A stretch of 8,627 bases of DNA from DAOVDI01 sp965373045 (GTDB lineage Bacteria > Acidobacteriota > Aminicenantia > Aminicenantales > Aminicenantaceae). Both the position numbers and the translations under genes were made by a program. Within the stretch, counting starts at the first letter, position 1; the number at the start of each line of letters is the position of its first letter. The stretch spans positions 1 through 8,627 of the forward strand of contig CBDVEQ010000121.1 of the NCBI GenBank assembly GCA_965373045.1, written 5' to 3'. The notes under the pieces were generated by a model. The model was not told where the DNA came from, did not search any database, and saw only the letters and a program-made list of their open reading frames with translations. This document shows, in pieces, positions 1-6,586 of the stretch.

Positions 1-108
1 TCCTATTATGAATTTCTGCTTCTTGCTTTTTCATTCTTTCTATTTCTTTTTTTTATTTTAGCCTTCTTCGACTTCAATAGACATCAACGAATCTTGAAAG
101 ACTTATAG
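1..108 (+). CDS. C-terminal end of an unidentified membrane protein (5' end outside window)
   Basis: Frame 1 is open from the first base to a TAG at 106-108 and gives 35 residues. About 20 are strongly hydrophobic (Phe/Leu-rich, roughly residues 4-25), followed by a polar, basic tail that begins DFNRHQR. This is the usual look of a last transmembrane helix plus a cytoplasmic tail. No start codon or domain motif is visible because the gene begins upstream. A polysaccharide flippase, polymerase or membrane glycosyltransferase would suit the neighbourhood, but that is inference from context only. The T-rich stretch at about 34-58 is compositionally biased, so a chance open frame cannot be excluded. 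Confidence 0.5.
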   Translation, partial: SYYEFLLLAFSFFLFLFFILAFFDFNRHQRILKDL

Positions 109-131
109 TTTAGCTCTGTTGTGTTTATAAT
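102..131 (+). promoter_or_regulatory. possible sigma70 promoter for the polysaccharide operon
   Basis: A perfect TATAAT lies at 126-131. The best -35 partner is CTTATA at 102-107 (18-bp spacer), which matches TTGACA at only 3 of 6 positions. A TG two bases before the -10 is nearly, but not exactly, an extended -10. If used, transcription would start near 138, leaving a leader of about 245 nt with the ops element about 195 nt in. No better pair was found between 109 and 330. The assignment is weak. Confidence 0.25.
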
Positions 132-382
132 TCAAGGGTTTGCCTTTTCTTGCTTTAGTCTTTAACCATTGGTAATTATGTATCACCTTTAAGGATGAGG
201 GGGGAAAGAAAGAAATCACCCCTTGAATCATCTAGGCAGGCGATTGGCATATAAGGGCTCTATTTCGTAAAATTAGGGCGCAATTAAAGTGATGTGACCT
301 TGACGATGAAAAAGAAGGTTTTTAAGCCCACCGGCGGTAGCCTGCTTTGACCATTCATCGCTCGGAAAATTTAGGGTTCCCA
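109..382 (+). other. non-coding leader of the glycosyltransferase operon
   Basis: This 274-base stretch separates the truncated membrane-protein gene from the first complete glycosyltransferase and has no credible open frame on either strand. It holds a possible -10 hexamer (126-131), a modest hairpin (TGAGGGG at 196-202 pairing with CCCCTTG at 219-225, including two G-U pairs, not followed by a T-run) and the ops element at 333-345. The length and order resemble the untranslated leaders of RfaH-controlled polysaccharide operons. No known riboswitch was recognised. Confidence 0.5.
322..345 (+). promoter_or_regulatory. JUMPstart-like sequence with ops element (RfaH recruitment site)
   Basis: GGCGGTAGCCTGC at 333-345 matches the enterobacterial ops element GGCGGTAGCGTGC at 12 of 13 positions, with the core GGCGGTAG intact and T at position 11 kept. 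The upstream bases 322-330 (TTAAGCCCA) also resemble the TAAAGCCA block that precedes ops in the JUMPstart consensus. In known systems ops in the non-template strand pauses RNA polymerase and loads RfaH, a NusG paralogue that suppresses termination and couples translation across long polysaccharide operons. Here it sits 38 bp before the first start codon, on the coding strand, ahead of seven co-directional genes. The one change (G to C at position 10) would weaken the small non-template hairpin described for the E. coli element. Confidence 0.75.
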
Positions 383-1513
383 ATGAAGACTCTGATCATC
401 TCACTTTTTAAATCCTATCCGCCCGAGTACGGCGGAGCCATGGTGGCCTATGATCTTGCAAGATATTTGCCGGGAGAAAAGACCCTGATCCAATTGGCGC
501 CGAATGCCGGTAGAATCACCTTGGAAAACAATCTTGAACTGATCAGCATAAGAACGAACCAGGACTCCAGGCTGAAAAAGGCCGTGACCTTGTTTTTGAG
601 TTTTAAAAAGATAATTGCCCATGTGAAAAAGAGCGACCCTCAGCTTATTATTTTTGAAGGGGCTTCCTGGTCCTTGTATTATTGGCTCCTTTATAAAAAA
701 CTGAAGAGAACAAAAAGGAATGCCAGGATCGTCTATCATGCCCATAATATTGAATATTTGCTCCGGAAGGAGAAAAACAGTTGGATCGTATCCGCATTGA
801 CTAGATGGGCGGAAGGAAAATTGGTCAGAAATGCCGATTATGTGACGTCCGTTTCGCAGGAGGATGCCGATTTGATGCAGGGTCTTTACGGCAGACCTTC
901 CATTCCTTTGCCGAATGGCGTGGATATCCACCGGTTTGAATCGATCTCAGACAGCAGGGTGAAGGATCTGCGGCAAAAGTACGGTCTTTATGGGAAGATC
1001 ATTCTTTTCATGGGGCTGGTAGTATACCGGCCGAATGAAGAGGCCCTGAAATTTTTGATGGATGACGTTTTTCCGGCCGTCATACAAAAGGATTCAGAAG
1101 TCAGATTGGCCGTTATTGGAGGGGACCTGAACAAAAAAAGAGAATGGATCATCAATCCCGGAATCATTCCTTTTGAGGAGATCCCAGGCTTTATTAGAGC
1201 CTGTGATATCTGTGTCGCCCCTGTTTTTTCCGGGTCCGGCACTCGGTTGAAAATTCTGGAATACATGGCGGCGGAAAAACCTGTGATCGCAACCACCAAA
1301 GGAGCGGAGGGGATCCTGGTCACGGACGGCAGGGATATAGTTTTGGCCGATTCTTCCGGATCATTTGCTGAAAAAATTATTTGGCTTCTGGAAAATCCAC
1401 AAGAGGCAAAAAATATTGCTCAGAACGGGAAATTCCTTGTCAGAAAATCTTACGGATGGGAACAAATTGTGAAAAGATTTATGTCCCTAATCAAGGCGGC
1501 ATACAATGAGTAG
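383..1513 (+). CDS. GT4-family glycosyltransferase (first of the operon)
   Basis: This 376-residue cytoplasmic or membrane-associated glycosyltransferase has the GT-B fold; it would add one sugar from a nucleotide-sugar donor to the lipid-linked repeat unit. Visible landmarks are the N-terminal beta strand and glycine loop (PEYGGAM, about 15-20), HAHN at 119-122, PNGVD at 177-181, the inter-domain block LFMGLVVYRPNEEA (about 208-221) and the donor-binding block GSGTRLKILE at 284-293. In that block the first Glu of the EX7E motif is Ser, as in a known GT4 subgroup. The length is typical. ATG 383 is chosen because the protein then begins with the canonical MKTLIIS strand; an in-frame TTG at 347 would add 12 residues with no family match. 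The ribosome site is only a weak AGGG at 373-376. The 3' end overlaps the next gene by 8 bases. Sugar specificity cannot be read from sequence. Confidence 0.9.
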   Translation: MKTLIISLFKSYPPEYGGAMVAYDLARYLPGEKTLIQLAPNAGRITLENNLELISIRTNQDSRLKKAVTLFLSFKKIIAHVKKSDPQLIIFEGASWSLYYWLLYKKLKRTKRNARIVYHAHNIEYLLRKEKNSWIVSALTRWAEGKLVRNADYVTSVSQEDADLMQGLYGRPSIPLPNGVDIHRFESISDSRVKDLRQKYGLYGKIILFMGLVVYRPNEEALKFLMDDVFPAVIQKDSEVRLAVIGGDLNKKREWIINPGIIPFEEIPGFIRACDICVAPVFSGSGTRLKILEYMAAEKPVIATTKGAEGILVTDGRDIVLADSSGSFAEKIIWLLENPQEAKNIAQNGKFLVRKSYGWEQIVKRFMSLIKAAYNE

Positions 1514-2672
1514 ATCCCAAAAAATTGTTATCTATGCGGCCGGAATCGGTCCCACCAACAGAGGAATAGGGCAGTATGCCATTCACCTTCTTCCCAGGCT
1601 TCTGCCCAAATTGCAGAAGAGGAACTGCCGGATCACTGTGATCCTTTCCAGGGACAGCCGTCTTCCCATATCACTCCCTGGAGTTGAATTTAAGAGGCTT
1701 CCTGTGCTGAGGGACAAAACAGTCCAACGCTTTTTATTGGAACAGGCTTTTCTTCCTATGTGGGGCCGGAAAGCGGATGTTTTTGTTTCTTTGGAATCCG
1801 TCCTTCCTGTTATGCCCCTGCCGGCTAAACGAAAACTGACAGTGGTTCACGATATTCATATTATCCGTCATGTGAAAGAGCCGGAAAAATATCCGGAGGA
1901 TTATACCTTTCAGTACAAAACCTGGGCAAAGGTTACAACCAAAAGGGCCGTAAAATCCTCTGATCTCATTGTATCGGTTTCCCGGTTTTCCAAAGAGGAA
2001 ATACATGACTTCTACCAGGTCCCCCTCAGTAAGATAATTGCCGTCCCCAATGGTGTTGACCATGAACGCTTCCATGTTTTGGAGGACAACAAAACCCTTG
2101 AATGGATAAAGAAGAAATATGACCTTCCTCCGCGCTATTATCTGTATGTGGGGCCTATCAGTACCAAAAAGAATCTGGCGCTTATAGTCCAGGCTTATGC
2201 CTCTTTGAAAAAGACCAGGGATTTTATGCTTCCTGTTTTAGTGGTAGGGGATACCAGAAGGGACAGGCTTTATGGATCCATACATTCGGACCTGAAACGG
2301 GAGGAATTGAAAAAATTATTTCTGCTTCCCGGTTTTGTTCCGGACTTGGATCTGCCGGTTCTTTTTTCCGCCGCGTTTGCTTTTATTTATCCTTCTCTTT
2401 ATGAGGGCTTCGGGCTGCCTGTTCTGGAATCCATGGCCTGTGGGACTCCTGTCATTGCCGCTCGGAGCAGCTCGATCCCGGAAGTCGCTGGAGATGCGGC
2501 GCTGCTGATCAATCCGGCCGATCCTGAGTCTCTGTTAAATGCCATGGAAAAAATACACACCAAAAAGCACTACGAAACCCTGAAGAAAAAAGGCCTGGAG
2601 AGGGCGAAACTGTTTTCGTGGGAAAAGACGGCCGGACAAATGGCGGATGTGATCACTTCGTTAGGAACATGA
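1506..2672 (+). CDS. GT4-family glycosyltransferase (mannosyltransferase-like)
   Basis: A 388-residue retaining GT-B glycosyltransferase. It carries the glycine-rich N-terminal loop NRGIGQYA (18-25), the acceptor-side HDIH at 115-118, PNGVD at 181-185 and YVGPISTKKNL at 214-224. The complete EX7E motif runs from E300 to E308 (EGFGLPVLE), followed by SMACGTPVIA and then SSIPEVAGDAAL (322-333), the classic nucleotide-sugar phosphate-binding end of the family. This pattern is common among O-antigen mannosyltransferases and related enzymes, but the donor sugar is not determined. The start ATG overlaps the stop of the preceding gene by 8 bases, and AAGG at 1493-1496 provides a moderate ribosome site 9 bases upstream, so coupled translation is likely. 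It probably acts on the inner face of the cytoplasmic membrane as one step of repeat-unit assembly. Confidence 0.92.
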   Translation: MSRSQKIVIYAAGIGPTNRGIGQYAIHLLPRLLPKLQKRNCRITVILSRDSRLPISLPGVEFKRLPVLRDKTVQRFLLEQAFLPMWGRKADVFVSLESVLPVMPLPAKRKLTVVHDIHIIRHVKEPEKYPEDYTFQYKTWAKVTTKRAVKSSDLIVSVSRFSKEEIHDFYQVPLSKIIAVPNGVDHERFHVLEDNKTLEWIKKKYDLPPRYYLYVGPISTKKNLALIVQAYASLKKTRDFMLPVLVVGDTRRDRLYGSIHSDLKREELKKLFLLPGFVPDLDLPVLFSAAFAFIYPSLYEGFGLPVLESMACGTPVIAARSSSIPEVAGDAALLINPADPESLLNAMEKIHTKKHYETLKKKGLERAKLFSWEKTAGQMADVITSLGT

Positions 2673-2681
2673 AGTGTTTTG

Positions 2682-2687
2682 GGAGGA
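2682..2687 (+). promoter_or_regulatory. strong ribosome binding site that fixes the third glycosyltransferase start
   Basis: GGAGGA lies 9 bases before ATG 2697, the best Shine-Dalgarno sequence in the window. It rules out the in-frame TTG at 2679, which precedes this site and would add six residues without family support. Confidence 0.75.
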
Positions 2688-2696
2688 TCTGATACC

Positions 2697-4019
2697 ATGA
2701 AAATACTGGCCTCAGCCTATGCATTCAATCCCAGAGGGTCTCTCCAGCTTCATCCCGGAGAGGATATTGTCGGATGGAAGCTTGTCGAGCAGCTGAACCG
2801 GTTCCATGAGGTTTGGGTCATCACTCATTCCTATAACAAAGAGGCTGTGGAAAAGGCGTTGGCCCGGGGAGAGCTTCAAAACGTTCACGTGCTTTTTATT
2901 CATCTCCCCTTTGATCTCAGGAAATTTTTCTATAAGATCGAGATCGGGCAGAGAGTCTATTACTATCTCTGGCAGGTTGCCGCCTGGTTGAAGGCAAAAA
3001 AACTTCACAAGGCCGTCCGCTTTGATGTCGTCCATCACATCACATTCAACAATGACTGGATTCCGAGTGTTATGGGAGCGATGCTTCCCGTCCCTTTTAT
3101 CTGGGGGCCTGTGGGAGGAGGACAGAGAACACCTAAATCCTTTATGGAGGGCTACTCATTTTCAGGGAAACTGGCGGATGGGATCCGGTTATTCGGCCAG
3201 TGGATCGGAAGGCATCTGCTGATCACCCGGAAACGCTGTGTCAAAAGAGCAAGGGCCATTCTGGTCTGCAACCAGGAAACCAAGGAAAAAATACCCATAA
3301 AACACCGGAATAAAGTGCAGTATTTTCCCGTGAACGGTATTTCCACTGAAGACCTCGCTGCAGAGGTTAAGAAAAGATCGCCCCATGAAACTTTTCAGGT
3401 TATCACAGCGGGACGTTTGATCCATTGGAAAAATTTCAGCGAAGCGGTCAAGGCGTTTGCCCTCTTTTCTAAAAAATTCCCTGAGTCCAATTTTACGGTT
3501 ATTGGTGAGGGGCCTGAAGATTCACGTTTGAAAAACTTGGCCGAGGAATTCCATATTCGAGAGAAAGCCCATTTTGTTCCCTGGATACCAAGAAAAGAAC
3601 TGTTTCAGAAAATCGCGGAAAGCCATGTGTTCCTTTTTCCCAGTCTGCGGGAAGGGGGAGGGGCGGTTGTTGTGGAATCCATGGCTTGCGGGACTCCGGT
3701 CGTCTGTCTGGATAATGCCGGCCCGGGGTTTCATATTCAGGAGGAGTGGGGCATAAAGATCAAGCCCCTGAATCCGGATTATATTGTTAATGAAATGGCC
3801 GCTGCTTTAGAAAAGCTTGATCAGGACGAGAGCCTCCGGTTTGGATTGGGAGAGGCTGCACGTCAGAGAGCGGAAGAATATTATGTGTGGGACCGGTTGG
3901 GGGACAGGTTAAAAATGATATATGACCAAGCAGGAATAGGCCAAAGGCCAAGGGCCAAAGGCCAAAGGCCAAAGGTCAAGGGCCAAAGGCCAAAGAATAA
4001 GAAGCCCAAAGCTATTTAA
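2697..4019 (+). CDS. GT4-family glycosyltransferase with a repeat-encoded C-terminal tail
   Basis: A 440-residue GT-B glycosyltransferase. It opens with MKILASAYAFNP, the signature of a GT4 group that usually reads AYACxPxxGSEPGxGW; here that loop is altered to GSLQLHPGEDIVGW. Further marks are VHH at 112-114, WGPVGGG at 136-142, the hinge strand ITAGRLIHWKNF (236-247) and an intact EX7E motif from E319 to E327 (EGGGAVVVE) followed by SMACGTPV. The conserved fold ends near residue 414. The remaining 26 residues are translated from an 8-unit 7-bp DNA repeat and give three near-identical heptapeptides (GQRPRAK, GQRPKVK and GQRPKNK), then a basic end. This tail is not expected to be catalytic. 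The stop codon at 4017-4019 lies inside a dispersed inverted repeat. The gene follows the preceding one by 24 bases and has its own strong ribosome site, so it is surely co-transcribed. Confidence 0.9.
   Translation: MKILASAYAFNPRGSLQLHPGEDIVGWKLVEQLNRFHEVWVITHSYNKEAVEKALARGELQNVHVLFIHLPFDLRKFFYKIEIGQRVYYYLWQVAAWLKAKKLHKAVRFDVVHHITFNNDWIPSVMGAMLPVPFIWGPVGGGQRTPKSFMEGYSFSGKLADGIRLFGQWIGRHLLITRKRCVKRARAILVCNQETKEKIPIKHRNKVQYFPVNGISTEDLAAEVKKRSPHETFQVITAGRLIHWKNFSEAVKAFALFSKKFPESNFTVIGEGPEDSRLKNLAEEFHIREKAHFVPWIPRKELFQKIAESHVFLFPSLREGGGAVVVESMACGTPVVCLDNAGPGFHIQEEWGIKIKPLNPDYIVNEMAAALEKLDQDESLRFGLGEAARQRAEEYYVWDRLGDRLKMIYDQAGIGQRPRAKGQRPKVKGQRPKNKKPKAI
3939..3994 (+). repeat. 7-bp tandem repeat (GGCCAAA), 8 units, inside the third glycosyltransferase gene
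   Basis: There are eight consecutive 7-bp units: five exact GGCCAAA copies before, between and after variants GGCCAAG and GGTCAAG, with no gaps. Because 7 is not a multiple of 3, all three frames of the array are read in turn and none contains a stop; in the gene frame it encodes a heptapeptide repeat. A second 8-unit array in the same orientation lies at 7776-7831. Confidence 0.9.
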
Positions 4020-4052
4020 TTTGCGTCATTCCCGTGGAAACGGGAATCCAGA
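4003..4052 (+). repeat. left arm of a 50-bp dispersed inverted repeat
   Basis: Bases 4003-4052 match the reverse complement of 7912-7961 without gaps and with 3 mismatches (at 4023, 4037 and 4049), giving 47 of 50. The match includes about 20 bp (AGCCCAAAGCTATTTAATTT) beyond the palindrome at 4024-4051. It supplies the stop codon of the upstream glycosyltransferase. The two arms bracket the block from the polymerase to the phosphoglycosyl transferase. Confidence 0.9.
4024..4051 (+). repeat. GNRA-loop palindromic repeat, copy 1 (REP-like)
   Basis: A perfect 8-bp stem, ATTCCCGT at 4028-4035 and ACGGGAAT at 4040-4047, encloses the tetraloop GGAA. Flanks CGTC and CCAG are shared with the copies at 7872-7899 and (inverted) 7913-7940. 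Similar GTCATTCCCG palindromes are widely scattered in proteobacterial intergenic DNA. The hairpin lies between the stop of one gene and the start of the next and is not followed by a T-run, so it does not look like an intrinsic terminator, though it may slow polymerase or protect mRNA ends. Confidence 0.85.
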
Positions 4053-4054
4053 CA

Positions 4055-4090
4055 AACTCAATGAGCTCAACGAACTCAATGAACTCAACG
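4055..4090 (+). repeat. 9-bp tandem repeat, 4 units, upstream of the polymerase gene
   Basis: Four 9-bp units of the form ARCTCAAYG run end to end; the seventh-to-ninth bases alternate between ATG and ACG, giving an 18-bp higher-order period. The array ends 8 bases before the polymerase start codon and so occupies the position where a ribosome binding site would normally be. Being a multiple of three it is frame-neutral. Confidence 0.85.
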
Positions 4091-4098
4091 AACCCATA

Positions 4099-5304
4099 AT
4101 GCTTTTATCAATCATACTCTGGCTTATGATCTGGGGAGGTATGTTTACCGGCCTCTACAATGTCACAGATCAAATGTTCTCGGATATCCTGTCCGCGTTT
4201 CAGGGCCTGAGGGCTTTTTTACCGCTTGTGGCTCTTTATATATGCATTATGTGGATGTTCCTGGCGAGAATAAAACCTCCTTCCTTTTCAGCCCCCATCG
4301 GTCTGTTTTTTTACTATTGTATGATCGGCATTTTTGTGTCCTTTCTTTCGCCAGAGAAAAAAACGGCTCTCTATTGGGGTTTTCTTTATCTTTCCCCCCT
4401 CCTCTTTCTATGGATAATATCCTCCTTGGAAGAAGCTCTGGAGCGTTTGCGTGCCGTTCTTTATATCAATTATGCTGTGTCCATTTTTTTGATGTTCAGC
4501 CTGATTCCGGAAGTGATAAAAAAAGCGAGCGGTGCTTTGGGTATTACGGCCTTCTACGAACTCCCGTTCAATTTGGGGCAGATGACCAAAAACGGTGTCG
4601 GCAGATTTGCGCTTATCATTGTTATTGTTGCAATGGTTCGGATTCTGAGTTTAAAAAAGATCAATCGTTATCTGTGGTTTATAGCCCTGGCTCCAGCCAT
4701 GTACCTGCTTCTGCAGACCCAATCCAGAACAGCCTTGCTGGGCCTTGCCGTTGCTAGCGTTCTTTTTGTCTTGATCAAAGGGTTAAAATGGCAGTTTGCT
4801 TTTGCAGGGCCGTTTGTCGCCTATGGCCTATGGATGTCCGGTTATCAATTGAGAGCTAAAGCCGAATTTGCACAGCTTATCGGCCTGACAGGACGGGAAT
4901 TAACATGGCAGCAGGCGCTGATACAAGTCAAACAGTCTCCTTTTCTGGGATGGGGATTTCATGCAGACAGGATAATGCTTGATTCTCAACATATGCACAA
5001 TTCCTATCTTCATGCCTTGATCCACAGCGGTATTATTGGGACCCTTTTTTTTATTGGGGGTTTTGTCAGCATCTGGTATGTGATATTAAAAAACAATCTT
5101 TTTCAAAAGGTCAAAGATGCAGAAGATAAAGACTATGTGGTGCTGGTTGAATCCATCCTGTTGGTGGGCGCATTGACGGCCCGCAGCTTCTTTGAATCCA
5201 CAGCAGCATTCTACGGGGTCGATCTTCTTATTTTTATACCGGCTGTTGCCTATATCTTTGTTTGGACAAAAAAAGAGTCTATCGAAGTCTATAGGAGTCT
5301 ATAG
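4099..5304 (+). CDS. O-antigen polymerase / ligase-family membrane protein (Wzy/WaaL type)
   Basis: A 401-residue polytopic inner-membrane protein with about 11-12 hydrophobic segments. The order fits the Wzy_C (O-antigen ligase/polymerase) family: LLLQTQSRTALLGL in a central helix (TQSR at 207-210), then a large periplasmic loop with LTGRELTW (263-270) and SPFLGWGF (280-287), and the HMHNSYLHALIHSGIIG stretch (298-314), whose His and Asn resemble the conserved ligase/polymerase loop residues. It would polymerise lipid-linked repeat units in the periplasm; a ligase role is possible, since sequence alone rarely separates the two. ATG 4099 is preferred: the upstream in-frame TTG 4021 would translate only repeat DNA. 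No Shine-Dalgarno is visible. The last eight residues and the stop lie in a 10-bp tandem repeat. It sits between glycosyltransferase genes, as polymerases in such loci do. Confidence 0.85.
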   Translation: MLLSIILWLMIWGGMFTGLYNVTDQMFSDILSAFQGLRAFLPLVALYICIMWMFLARIKPPSFSAPIGLFFYYCMIGIFVSFLSPEKKTALYWGFLYLSPLLFLWIISSLEEALERLRAVLYINYAVSIFLMFSLIPEVIKKASGALGITAFYELPFNLGQMTKNGVGRFALIIVIVAMVRILSLKKINRYLWFIALAPAMYLLLQTQSRTALLGLAVASVLFVLIKGLKWQFAFAGPFVAYGLWMSGYQLRAKAEFAQLIGLTGRELTWQQALIQVKQSPFLGWGFHADRIMLDSQHMHNSYLHALIHSGIIGTLFFIGGFVSIWYVILKNNLFQKVKDAEDKDYVVLVESILLVGALTARSFFESTAAFYGVDLLIFIPAVAYIFVWTKKESIEVYRSL

Positions 5305-5325
5305 AAGTCTATTGGAGTCTATTGA
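5276..5325 (+). repeat. 10-bp tandem repeat, 5 units, across the polymerase stop codon
   Basis: Five 10-bp units of consensus AGTCTATNGR run without gaps, followed by a decayed sixth unit (5326-5335). The polymerase TAG stop (5302-5304) lies in the third unit. The period of 10 is close to one DNA helical turn. The unit is unrelated in sequence to the 7-bp and 9-bp repeats on the other side of the gene. Confidence 0.88.
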
Positions 5326-5374
5326 GGTCAATTCTTTTCACTCGAATCCTTGAACCCTTTTTTATTTAAGTCTT

Positions 5375-6586
5375 ATGAAAATTTATATCCACACCATGTA
5401 TTATCTTCCGGAATTCGGCAGCGCTCCGATCCTGATGGATGAACTGGCTACGGATCTTGCTTCCAAAGGGCACGATGTTGAGGTCATCACAACCATTCCC
5501 CGGCCCCCTCACCGCAAACCCTTTCGCGGCCTCTTGATCGCTCACGAAAAACGGAATGGTTATTCGGTAAAAAGATACTTCACCAACTCCACAGTTCATC
5601 ACATCGGTCGTCTGATTGCCTGGTCAATCTATACTTTTTTTACCATGCTTAACCTGTTTAGGGTGCGTAAGGGGGATGTGCTTTTTCTCCGCCTTCCTCC
5701 TTTGCAGCTTGGTGTAACAGGTGTTATTGCCAAGAAATGGAAGGGTGTAAAGATCCTGCTCAATGTTCAGGACATTCATCCGGATCTTTCGATCCAATCA
5801 GGGCTGCTTCGGAATTCCCGGGCTGTTCAATGGGCACAAAATTTCGAGAAATGGATCTACAAACATTCTGAGAATATTCTCGTCATAAGTGATGGTTTTA
5901 AACGGAATCTGGTGGACAAGGGAGTTGAGCCTTCCAAAGTAAAAATAATACCTAACTGGGTGGATACCGATCTTTTAAAGCCGCTTCCGAAAGACAACCC
6001 ATTCGCGAAAAAACATTCCCTGGACAAGAAATTTGTTGTCATGTATTCCGGAACCATAAGTATCAGCAGCATTAAAACGCTCGAGGTTATATTGGAAAGC
6101 GCACACAAACTTCAAGGGGACAAAGACATTCTATTCGTGATCGTAGGCGAAGGATTAAAAAAACCGGATTTAGAGGGCAAGGCAAGGTCTTTGGAGCTAA
6201 AAAATGTGCTTTTTCTTCCCTTCCAGCCTTATGAGGATCTTCCTGCTCTTTTGGCTTCCAGTGACGTGCTGCTTGTCCCGCTGGATAAGGAAAAATCCAT
6301 GCTTTCTGTTCCCTCCAAACTTTACAATTTTATGGCTGCCGGACGTCCCATTATGGGACTGGCCCATGAAGATTCTGAGGTCAAAAGCATTATCGAGGGG
6401 GGAAAGTGTGGAGTTTGTGTGTCCCCCGAAGATGTGGAAGTAATCGCCGGGACCATTCAGGAGCTAAAAAATTCTGAAGGCCGCCTTGCAGAAATGGCAG
6501 ACAATGCCCGGAAAGTTGCGGTTGAACAATATTCGAAAACACGTGTGCTCGATAAAATGGAACAGCTTATCACTTCGGTAAAATGA
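5375..6586 (+). CDS. WbuB-like GT4 glycosyltransferase
   Basis: A 403-residue GT-B glycosyltransferase of the WbuB-like group. It has the N-terminal YYLPEFGSAP (9-18), a hydrophobic patch near 82-94 that may help membrane association, the group-typical LNVQDIHPD at 129-137, PNWVD at 193-197, the hinge strand VVMYSGTIS (221-229) and SVPSKLYNFMAAGRP at 311-325. The last replaces the classical EX7E motif, with Asn where many GT4 enzymes have the second Glu; this is usual in the group and does not suggest inactivity. WbuB relatives transfer N-acetylated deoxy sugars such as L-FucNAc, but the substrate here is not known. The gene starts 70 bases after the polymerase stop with only a weak AAG ribosome signal. 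Its TGA overlaps the next ATG by 4 bases (ATGA), so the following gene is translationally coupled. Confidence 0.9.
   Translation: MKIYIHTMYYLPEFGSAPILMDELATDLASKGHDVEVITTIPRPPHRKPFRGLLIAHEKRNGYSVKRYFTNSTVHHIGRLIAWSIYTFFTMLNLFRVRKGDVLFLRLPPLQLGVTGVIAKKWKGVKILLNVQDIHPDLSIQSGLLRNSRAVQWAQNFEKWIYKHSENILVISDGFKRNLVDKGVEPSKVKIIPNWVDTDLLKPLPKDNPFAKKHSLDKKFVVMYSGTISISSIKTLEVILESAHKLQGDKDILFVIVGEGLKKPDLEGKARSLELKNVLFLPFQPYEDLPALLASSDVLLVPLDKEKSMLSVPSKLYNFMAAGRPIMGLAHEDSEVKSIIEGGKCGVCVSPEDVEVIAGTIQELKNSEGRLAEMADNARKVAVEQYSKTRVLDKMEQLITSVK

Noticed and set aside
300..328. TTGACG at 300-305 as a -35 box
   Set aside because: No acceptable -10 hexamer at 16-18 bp; the candidate TTAAGC matches poorly and falls in the JUMPstart-like block.
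347..382. TTG start that would add 12 residues to the first glycosyltransferase
   Set aside because: The added residues match nothing in the family, the canonical N-terminal strand begins at ATG 383, and the region lies right behind the ops element in the leader.
401..931. 176-codon open frame on the minus strand
   Set aside because: Antisense shadow of the first glycosyltransferase, with no family motifs.
2679..2696. TTG start for the third glycosyltransferase
   Set aside because: It lies before the strong ribosome site GGAGGA at 2682-2687, which clearly serves ATG 2697.
4021..4098. TTG start that would extend the polymerase by 26 residues
   Set aside because: The extension is only translated palindrome and 9-bp repeat (RHSRGNGNP and LNE units), not a protein segment; helix 1 starts at ATG 4099.
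4242..4757. 171-codon open frame on the + strand
   Set aside because: Frame-shifted shadow within the polymerase gene; Cys/Ser-rich sequence without helices or domains.
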